This document shows, piece after piece, positions 25,927-30,759 of a DNA stretch of 30,759 bases. How positions within the stretch are numbered: position 1 is the stretch's first letter; every line of letters starts with the position of its first letter. Origin of the DNA: a virus. Below the pieces are notes generated by a model, which was not told where the DNA came from, made no database searches, and saw nothing but the letters and a program-made list of their open reading frames with translations. The stretch is taken from positions 1 through 30,759 of the IMG/VR virus record IMGVR_UViG_3300006753_000038. One strand, written 5' to 3'. The position numbers and the translations under genes were made by a program.

Positions 25927-26448
25927 TTATCCTCCGATAAACATTTCAACTTCAACGCCTAAATTTTCTATACGAATACTCGGCACAGAAAAAATTACTC
26001 TTAACTTTAATTTTGCCAAGCCTGCTAAGTTTGCATTATTCTTCTCAAGATTATTCAAAACAAGCACCTCAACCTCTGTGATATCAAGCGCAGGCATAGA
26101 TTGCTCAGTTGCCTGCCTTATCAATCCTGAGACTAAATTTATATACTCCTTCTCTTTTGTGTAATCGTAAAGCACACTTTTTAAGTTTGCACCGAAAGCA
26201 TGACGACATAGTCGTTCACCCTGGTTAGTCATGATGAGATTCTTTAAATTATCCTTTAACTGCTCTCTGACGTCTGTGTGCATGTCAAATATTTCACCCT
26301 TACCACTCTGCCTGATAGGTGTAATAATACCGATACTTCTTTCTAACGATGCTATAGTAGAAGTATTATCAAACTTTCTAGCAGTAACGACGTTGCCCAC
26401 GCTCTTAAAGCTAAACTTCGAGACTGTTGCATTTGTTGCATCACTCAT
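25927..26448 (-). CDS. gp25: Baseplate wedge subunit gp25 (GPW/gp25 family)
   Basis: A 173-residue protein. The family signature is at residues about 67-93: NLKNLIMTNQGERLCRHAFG then ANLKSVLYD. This is the conserved 'N-L-(x)-T-x-x-G-E-R' helix and loop of the gp25/GPW/TssE-type sheath initiators. A second conserved piece at 115-133 (EQSMPALDITEVEVLV) matches the strand after it. The first 40 residues are an extension. T4 gp25 is about 132 residues, so this one is somewhat longer. gp25 binds the wedge core (gp6/gp53) and starts sheath polymerisation. Although the wider family was once called lysozyme-like, it is structural. The last two codons, GGA-GGA, create the ribosome site for gp6. Strong identification. 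Confidence 0.9.
   Translation of the reverse strand: MSDATNATVSKFSFKSVGNVVTARKFDNTSTIASLERSIGIITPIRQSGKGEIFDMHTDVREQLKDNLKNLIMTNQGERLCRHAFGANLKSVLYDYTKEKEYINLVSGLIRQATEQSMPALDITEVEVLVLNNLEKNNANLAGLAKLKLRVIFSVPSIRIENLGVEVEMFIGG
25931..25935 (-). promoter_or_regulatory. Ribosome-binding site for the TTG start of gp6
   Basis: GGAGG on the minus strand lies inside the final Gly-Gly codons of gp25, 10 bases before TTG. The next in-frame ATG in gp6 is at about codon 64, beyond conserved N-terminal sequence, so TTG at 25920 must be the start. The site couples gp6 translation to the end of gp25. Confidence 0.7.
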
Positions 26449-26468
26449 GTTACATTATTCTCCGCATC

Positions 26469-26478
26469 TATAAATATA
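26469..26478 (-). promoter_or_regulatory. Late-promoter-like AT element upstream of gp25
   Basis: In the 58-base gap before gp25 the minus strand reads TATATTTATA, ending 20 bases before the ATG, with GGAG between them. The identical ten bases occur at 443-452, before another gene. On the plus strand the same bases read TATAAATATA, an exact T4 late -10 core but pointing the wrong way. On the minus strand TATTTATA matches TATAAATA at 6 of 8 positions. A promoter for gp25 and the genes after it is plausible; the sequence alone does not prove it. Confidence 0.4.
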
Positions 26479-26506
26479 CACCTGTAAAATAAGTTCAATG
26501 TGGCTG

Positions 26507-27508
26507 TTAGATTAAATCAAAGTAGCCAGCGGCTATGTAAGCTATCATGCCGGTTCCTAAGGCCCAACCGAGAATTGCGACTATCATACCGGGAATTATT
26601 TTTGCAAGAAATGTCATAAGACCTGCTACATATGTGACCATCTTCAATAAAAATGCCATGACCTCCATGATCATAGCGATAATAGTTTCTATCAAAAACA
26701 TTACACAAGCAATAAGAAATTCTACGATCCCGGTGGCTATCTTTAAGATAAGCTCTGGTATCGCTGCTCCAAATTTAATTCCTGCTTTTATAACAATTTC
26801 TAAGAGCAATGAAAACGAAAAATTAAGATTCGGCCACTCCCAGTTTGGAATGAGGAAGCCTATCGATGGAACAGGAGCAAAGTTGAATGCCCACGGGAAT
26901 GGCGGGGGCGGAATGGGAGGAATAGTAATCGTGGGTATCGTAATCGGACAGATTGCTTCAAATGCCTCAATAACTCTATCTGCCTCTACGACGCCGTCTT
27001 TGTCCATATCAACTAACATATTTGCAAGATCTTTTGGCTCACAAGCCAATGCCTTAGTCACTGCAGCCAAAAAATCAGGTGGCCAGGTTGGATTAATCAT
27101 TAGCGGAGGGAGGTGCTTAAGAAGCCACTCAGGGAGGTCCGGGATACCTAGATCCAATGTGAGTATAGGAATAAGTGGCACTGTTGGATCGATAAGCGGA
27201 GTAACAGGTGGCATGCCTGCCGACGGGAAGTTATCATCAATAGCTTCCATTGTTTTGAAGTACATGTCTCCCCACATAGCATCGAAGTCATCGTAGTGTG
27301 TGGTCAGTATGCCAGCAGCTCCAAGCCTGACTGACTCTGGGAGGCCTCCTGCATCCTCATGCAGAGGTATGGGCACTGCTGAATCTTCGACACCTGGAAT
27401 TACGTAAGCATATCCGTCTATCAGCGTCTGCTGTGTAGCAGCCCTGAACTGGTCATAAGAATCCTCAGCCTCATCACCAATTGCACCTACATCTTTTAAT
27501 GCTCCCAT
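26507..27508 (-). CDS. Proline-rich, strongly hydrophobic protein between spike and gp25; unknown function
   Basis: A 333-residue protein I do not recognise. The N-terminal half is soluble and acidic. At residues 167-178, DMDKDGVVEADR resembles an EF-hand or dockerin calcium loop (Asp at 1, 3 and 5, Gly at 6), although position 12 is Arg rather than Glu and Asp sits at 11. Residues 187-208 are a proline tract (TIPTITIPPIPPPPFPWAFN), followed by a Trp/Asn-rich stretch. Residues about 232-330 are nearly continuous hydrophobic sequence, long enough for three or four membrane helices, including VEFLIACVMFLIETIIAMIM. It lies between spike and gp25, where contractile injection systems often encode tip or cargo proteins. 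It could be a membrane-active protein carried by the tail, or an assembly factor. The coding call is safe because codon packing is continuous with both neighbours; the role is unknown. Confidence 0.8.
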   Translation of the reverse strand: MGALKDVGAIGDEAEDSYDQFRAATQQTLIDGYAYVIPGVEDSAVPIPLHEDAGGLPESVRLGAAGILTTHYDDFDAMWGDMYFKTMEAIDDNFPSAGMPPVTPLIDPTVPLIPILTLDLGIPDLPEWLLKHLPPLMINPTWPPDFLAAVTKALACEPKDLANMLVDMDKDGVVEADRVIEAFEAICPITIPTITIPPIPPPPFPWAFNFAPVPSIGFLIPNWEWPNLNFSFSLLLEIVIKAGIKFGAAIPELILKIATGIVEFLIACVMFLIETIIAMIMEVMAFLLKMVTYVAGLMTFLAKIIPGMIVAILGWALGTGMIAYIAAGYFDLI

Positions 27509-27517
27509 AATACACTC

Positions 27518-29302
27518 CTACTTTAGTATCACATTAGACGCAAGGACACCGGTGCCTCCGGCACCTTGCTCAACTCCGCCTGCAGCACCTGTGACTAATC
27601 CGGGTGCCATCAGCGATGGTCCATTTCTACCGGGTGCTGGATCATAGGAAGTTGCTGTTATCGCGCCACACACTGGCCTCATTCCAGCATTTTCCTCGTC
27701 CTCTGTTTTCAGGTCCTCACCTATCTTCACAAGGCCGTTCTCACCTGGAACTATACGAATGTTCCCATCAGCCTCAAGGATTATCTTTGCGCCGCCGTCT
27801 GTGTTGGCCTGAAGGAAGATGTCCCCTTGCGGTGTCATCGTGATCATGCTCTTGCCGAGGCTATTATAAATTTTTGTCGTTGCATCTGAACGTAGCCTTA
27901 AGTTGGTTGAGTAAATTGCGATGGCTCCATAGTTCATGCTTTCAACTAGCTCTGAAGGGTACCCTTGATCACCCGTTACGTCTAAGTCTGCTGAGTTCTC
28001 ATCATCTCGCTCATTAGGATCTAGACCGATGAAGCCTTCAGCACCTCCGCTAGTATCCGGTCGAGCTACGATATTCTCATTCATGACAAACCCAAATGTT
28101 CTGTCTATGTCAATTGAGTTCGTCATATATATCCTACCTAAGCAGTTCAACGCATTGAAGTCAATAAACTCTTTAACTGTCTTGTCCTTTACAAACTTAT
28201 CCTGGACCTCCTGTGTCTTATCCACTTCCATGTGGTGCAGGTCAATTTCAGATGTCGGTCTGGCCCCTATCATCACGGCCATACTCTCAGATAATCCCAG
28301 TGCTGGCATGTCATCCTTTGTCTTTGCAGCAAAGTCTAAAAGATCACCGATCTTTCTGCCTACGCATAAGTCAATTGCAGGTGACAGCGGTTTTCTTTTT
28401 GTTAGCGCGCCGACCTTTGCCTCACCAGTCATTCTTGTGGGTTCAAATGGCGCTAGTTCCCTGTCGTCCTTCTCATTTTCCTCAGGAATTGTAAACTTTT
28501 CAGTGCCTAACATAATGTGTGCATTATTTGACCCTTGCAGAAGTAAGTCAGCACAGTCCTTCGCGTGTCGTGGCACAGGCTCACCTGTGAACTCTTCCTT
28601 GAATGCTATGGAAGTTCTGTGTATCTCAGTAAAAGAAGTACCAGATTCTAAGCCGGTACCGTCGGTTGCTTTCTCAAATGCAGATACCGTACCTACTTTA
28701 TCATCAGAGAGAGGTGTTCCCTTCTCCCAAGCTCTATACGCGTCGATTACATCATTTTGTCGTTCTAAGTGTGTAAGATTAATGTCATCTACCTGTCTTA
28801 TTCCAACCTTCCTGCACATCCAGTAGTAGACATCAGAACCCTTGTTATCCTCCTGAATTAGCCACACATACTCACCAGGTTTTACTGGAAGTGATAGGTG
28901 CGGTGGAAAAAATGGAAAACAAATGACATCTTTCGCGGCACCTGGGGCCGCTTGATCATCGATGATATGCGCGATGATTGAGTTTATTGGAACATACGGG
29001 GCCCACTCTTTATTCGCTATACTGATAAGATCACCTGAGGCGCCTCTTAGCTGCTGCTTCACAGAGATATCGCCGGCTGGATTCTCAACTGGATCGCCTG
29101 ATGAAGCATGAGCTATTCTATCTAAAAATAGCTCTTCAGGGTTTGATATCACTTCTTTAACAATTGCAGTCAAAAAATTGTAGCTTCGTGACTGCGATGT
29201 CTGACCGCTCTGCACACCCGTAGGTTTAGGATGAAGCACACCGGGTGAGGTACCTTTGAAATGACGGGGATCAACTCCGTCACTATTTGACCCATTTGCC
29301 AT
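27518..29302 (-). CDS. gp5: Baseplate central spike / hub protein, gp5-like, without lysozyme domain
   Basis: A 594-residue protein. Residues about 100-170 form the OB-fold part typical of T4-like gp5, with the marker LPVKPGEYVWLIQED followed by YYWMCRKVG. A second family marker lies at about 252-268 (DLLLQGSNNAHIMLGTEK). Residues about 460-530 hold short repeats such as TKIYNSLGKSMITMTPQGDI and AKIILEADGNIRIVPGENG, the pattern of the triple-stranded beta-helix that forms the membrane-piercing needle. The tail from 540 is Gly/Ala-rich and ends in VILK. T4 gp5 has a lysozyme domain between the OB fold and needle; I see no such catalytic segment in residues 170-460. The protein should form a trimer at the centre of the baseplate. 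The ATG follows AGGCGG supplied by the end of the preceding gene. Function is well supported; the domain limits are estimates. Confidence 0.85.
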   Translation of the reverse strand: MANGSNSDGVDPRHFKGTSPGVLHPKPTGVQSGQTSQSRSYNFLTAIVKEVISNPEELFLDRIAHASSGDPVENPAGDISVKQQLRGASGDLISIANKEWAPYVPINSIIAHIIDDQAAPGAAKDVICFPFFPPHLSLPVKPGEYVWLIQEDNKGSDVYYWMCRKVGIRQVDDINLTHLERQNDVIDAYRAWEKGTPLSDDKVGTVSAFEKATDGTGLESGTSFTEIHRTSIAFKEEFTGEPVPRHAKDCADLLLQGSNNAHIMLGTEKFTIPEENEKDDRELAPFEPTRMTGEAKVGALTKRKPLSPAIDLCVGRKIGDLLDFAAKTKDDMPALGLSESMAVMIGARPTSEIDLHHMEVDKTQEVQDKFVKDKTVKEFIDFNALNCLGRIYMTNSIDIDRTFGFVMNENIVARPDTSGGAEGFIGLDPNERDDENSADLDVTGDQGYPSELVESMNYGAIAIYSTNLRLRSDATTKIYNSLGKSMITMTPQGDIFLQANTDGGAKIILEADGNIRIVPGENGLVKIGEDLKTEDEENAGMRPVCGAITATSYDPAPGRNGPSLMAPGLVTGAAGGVEQGAGGTGVLASNVILK

Positions 29303-29304
29303 AA

Positions 29305-29658
29305 TTAACCGCCTATTTCATTAAATATATCGTCGGCAGAAACTACGTTTAATCCTTCCTGTTCCTTTGCAATTAACTCTGCTAGTTTTAGTATCTGATC
29401 ATTTGATTTTGCCATTCTCTCTAGATACTTTGACATTGTTGAACCGTATGTTTGATGATTTGTGATATTACCTCTTATCTGAAGCAATAGGTCTGTCACT
29501 AAAATATTAGCGCTCTCCCTGTCTTCCAGCGCATTCTGGTATGCTTCGCGCCACAATAATTTTTTCTTATCTTCTGCGTTGCTAAGCGAGTCCAACAAGT
29601 CTGCAAAATCTTGTAACTTTTTTTCTGTCTGTGTGAGGGTCTTGACATCCTTTTTCAT
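29305..29658 (-). CDS. Small helical protein after gp55; candidate gp33-like late-transcription co-activator
   Basis: I place the start at the ATG at 29658 (117 residues), because a GAGG site lies 6 bases before it. An upstream TTG in frame would add four residues but would overlap that site and the gp55 stop. The protein is almost entirely charged helix: residues 1-45 and 85-105 look like coiled coils, joined by LLLQIRGNITNHQTYGSTMS. It ends in an acidic-hydrophobic tail, SADDIFNEIGG. T4 gp33 (about 112 residues) is a small helical co-activator that joins gp55 to the clamp through such a tail, and the position directly after gp55 fits. A small terminase subunit or a chaperone remains possible. 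The gene is secure; the function is a guess. Its final GGC-GGT codons form the ribosome site of the next gene. Confidence 0.75.
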   Translation of the reverse strand: MKKDVKTLTQTEKKLQDFADLLDSLSNAEDKKKLLWREAYQNALEDRESANILVTDLLLQIRGNITNHQTYGSTMSKYLERMAKSNDQILKLAELIAKEQEGLNVVSADDIFNEIGG

Positions 29659-29664
29659 TTCTTT

Positions 29665-29668
29665 CCTC
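29665..29668 (-). promoter_or_regulatory. Ribosome-binding site that decides the start of the 117-residue gene
   Basis: On the minus strand the sequence reads TTGAGGAAAGAAATG. GAGG is 6 bases before the ATG at 29658, ideal spacing. The TTG alternative start overlaps this site, so the ATG is preferred. The same bases overlap the TGA stop of gp55, which links translation of the two genes. Confidence 0.7.
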
Positions 29669-30413
29669 AAGTCTTGAAAAGCATGTAAAAATCATCATTT
29701 CCGACAATTTCTCTATAATACTTTCTTATGTTTGATATGGCAACACTTAGCTGCTTAGGATTCAACCCAGAGATCTCTCTTAGATACACAAAGATTGCAC
29801 GTTTATTTAAAAAATCTAGATTTTCAATATTTTCAAAAACTTTTATAATAGCTTCTATGCACAGTTTTTCATTCTGATTGTTGACGCGTGTGTTTATTTT
29901 TAACAGGATATCGTTTAGTATCACCCTATCCTCGCGGCGGACCATTATATCATCTTGCGCAGGAATTATTTTATAATTCTCTATGGCTTTTTTCTCTGAT
30001 GCACTCATACTTGTAAAGTCTTCTAAGCTAACATTTCTTCTTCGGCTTTTTGTTGATTTTTTACTTCTTATTATTAGAAAATTCTTTGCGCAGACGTTAA
30101 AGTAAGAGAAGGCCTTTGACCCTCTATCTTTATCAAACTTCTCTAATGTTTCGTATAAAAAAGAAACACAGTCAGATTTAAGTATCTTAAAGTGTTCCTT
30201 GTCCCTTGAAAACCCATGGATGTAAATTAAATTTTCTGTTAACTTATCAAATGAATTTCGAATTCTGTGCACATAAATTTCATGCTTGTCATCACTGCTC
30301 TCTGCTTGTTGATACTCTACTATGGCCTGATGTGCTTCCTTACCAAAGTACAATGTTTTCTTTGGCTTTTTGGTACCGCTACTTGCTTTCTTTACTCGTT
30401 TCTTTAATATCAC
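29667..30413 (-). CDS. gp55: RNA polymerase sigma factor for late transcription (T4 gp55-like)
   Basis: A 248-residue protein, longer than T4 gp55 (about 185). Its diagnostic segment is at residues 85-114, including FDKDRGSKAFSYFNVCAKNF, which matches sigma region 2 of gp55-type factors. This region contacts the core polymerase clamp and reads the -10 element. A basic patch follows at 117-126 (SKKSTKSRRR). Residues 200-235 (NKRAIFVYLREISGLNPKQL onward) form a helix-turn-helix-like part with a 'glycine-leucine-x-proline-K-Q-L' turn. The C-terminus, DDFYMLFKT, is acidic then hydrophobic, like the sliding-clamp-binding tail known for T4 gp55. That last point is inference. The start is GTG, inside the preceding gene, with AGGA about 8 bases upstream; no in-frame ATG exists before codon 136. 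In T4, gp55 needs gp33 and the gp45 clamp. Here it sits immediately before the late structural genes it should switch on. Confidence 0.88.
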   Translation of the reverse strand: MILKKRVKKASSGTKKPKKTLYFGKEAHQAIVEYQQAESSDDKHEIYVHRIRNSFDKLTENLIYIHGFSRDKEHFKILKSDCVSFLYETLEKFDKDRGSKAFSYFNVCAKNFLIIRSKKSTKSRRRNVSLEDFTSMSASEKKAIENYKIIPAQDDIMVRREDRVILNDILLKINTRVNNQNEKLCIEAIIKVFENIENLDFLNKRAIFVYLREISGLNPKQLSVAISNIRKYYREIVGNDDFYMLFKT

Positions 30414-30702
30414 CTGTTAGTCCTATGTTATTTGTTAATTTATTTGCAACTACAAGAACAGCATTGTGACAATCACGAATATCAGATAAAACTTGTCTCA
30501 CTTCAATAGAGTCAAAAAAAACTGGTGTTTCTAATATTTTATTCATTGATTTATATTTTTCATCTAAAATATCAAGAGACGCTTCTAGCGATTCCTCTAC
30601 ATTGAGTATTACAATAGAAAAATCGTAAAGCTTTTTTGTCAAGAAAATACAGATAAGAAACAGAGCACAGATGCATCCTATATATATTCCTACTTCATTC
30701 AT
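30379..30702 (-). CDS. Small membrane-anchored protein upstream of gp55
   Basis: A 107-residue protein with one N-terminal hydrophobic helix at about residues 4-24 (VGIYIGCICALFLICIFLTK), followed by a soluble, probably helical part. It carries the stretch SLDILDEKYKSMNKILETPV at about residues 43-62, then a second helix rich in D, R and V. The single anchor with a helical tail suggests an inner-membrane protein with a cytoplasmic or periplasmic domain. Similar small anchored proteins lie just before the late sigma factor in marine T4-like phages, where they have no assigned function. Its last 35 bases overlap the start of gp55 in another frame, so the two are probably translationally coupled. 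A holin or spanin role is conceivable, but nothing specific points to it. The start is the ATG after a weak purine-rich site (TAGAGA). Confidence 0.8.
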   Translation of the reverse strand: MNEVGIYIGCICALFLICIFLTKKLYDFSIVILNVEESLEASLDILDEKYKSMNKILETPVFFDSIEVRQVLSDIRDCHNAVLVVANKLTNNIGLTGDIKETSKESK

Positions 30703-30710
30703 ATTTTTCT

Positions 30711-30759
30711 CTACTCATCCAGAATTTTATCATATAACTTCTTAATGTTCTCTTTATGG
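30711..30759 (-). CDS. C-terminal tail of an unidentified upstream gene (partial)
   Basis: Reading the minus strand from the window edge gives one open frame of 15 codons ending in TAG, with C-terminal residues HKENIKKLYDKILDE. The tail is lysine- and glutamate-rich and probably helical. It stops 8 bases before the ATG of the next gene, as expected for the tightly packed operon seen here. In T4-like marine phages the recombination nuclease genes (46/47) often sit close upstream of gp55, so this could be the end of such a gene, but 15 residues cannot show it. The frame itself is plausible; the identity is unknown. Confidence 0.5.
   Translation of the reverse strand, partial: HKENIKKLYDKILDE

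Noticed and set aside
25927-26448. Reading gp25 as an enzyme because the family was called lysozyme-like
   Set aside because: GPW/gp25 proteins are structural sheath initiators; no catalytic residues are evident, and gp6 follows directly.
26547-27296. A 249-codon open frame on the plus strand
   Set aside because: It lies wholly opposite the 333-residue minus-strand gene, has no ribosome site, and its Ile/Ser-rich repetitive sequence is what the antisense of a hydrophobic gene gives.
28029-28826. A 265-codon open frame on the plus strand
   Set aside because: It is the antisense shadow of the gp5-like spike gene, whose minus-strand frame has clear family motifs and is packed between neighbours.
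29659-29670. TTG at 29670 as start of the small gene after gp55
   Set aside because: It overlaps the gp55 stop and the GAGG site; the ATG at 29658 has ideal spacing from that site.
1-30759. CRISPR arrays, tRNA genes, insertion sequences or an integration module
   Set aside because: No regularly spaced repeats, cloverleaf-like sequences or transposase/integrase motifs were seen by eye, and gaps are too short to hold most of them.

Overview
The window is a late, virion-building region of a T4-like contractile-tailed phage, most likely an uncultured marine myovirus. Every gene I support is on the minus strand, so the order of transcription runs from the right end of the window to the left. Genes are packed with overlaps or gaps of mostly under 20 bases. 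The only larger gaps are about 58-75 bases, and there is no stretch of 300 bases without a gene. I saw no tRNA, CRISPR array, insertion sequence or integrase. The DNA is AT-rich overall, with visibly higher GC in the 1772-residue gene and the spike gene. The phage assignment rests on recognisable T4-type proteins: late sigma factor gp55, gp5-like spike, gp25 and gp6. The marine assignment is inference from the resemblance of the giant structural proteins to families I know from marine T4-like phages.

Layout, in transcription order. (1) Right end, 30759-29305: the last codons of an unidentified gene, a small membrane-anchored protein, the late sigma factor gp55 (GTG start inside the preceding gene), and a small helical protein that could be a gp33-like late co-activator. 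(2) 29302-24076: the baseplate core, made of a gp5-like central spike without a lysozyme domain, an unusual proline-rich and strongly hydrophobic 333-residue protein, gp25 and gp6 (TTG start). (3) 24076-11324: a DNRLRE-like beta protein, then three consecutive large proteins with LamG/concanavalin-A-like domains (1287, 674 and 1772 residues). The first of these also carries a gpI/gp7-like baseplate segment. (4) 11249-1: a 348-residue structural protein, giant proteins of 935, 1579 and 715 residues (the first and last with fibronectin-III-like parts, the middle one with a large Ala/Gly-rich hydrophobic segment), and the first 140 codons of another structural protein that shares an N-terminal module with the 348-residue one.

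How they probably work together. gp55, perhaps with its small neighbour, would direct host RNA polymerase to late promoters. The spike, gp25 and gp6 build the hub and wedges. The eight proteins downstream of gp6, about 7,800 residues in total, take the place of T4 genes 7-12 and probably form the outer baseplate and host-recognition apparatus. AT-rich, late-promoter-like elements lie about 20 bases upstream of gp25, of the 348-residue gene and of the last gene, which are the three largest intergenic gaps.
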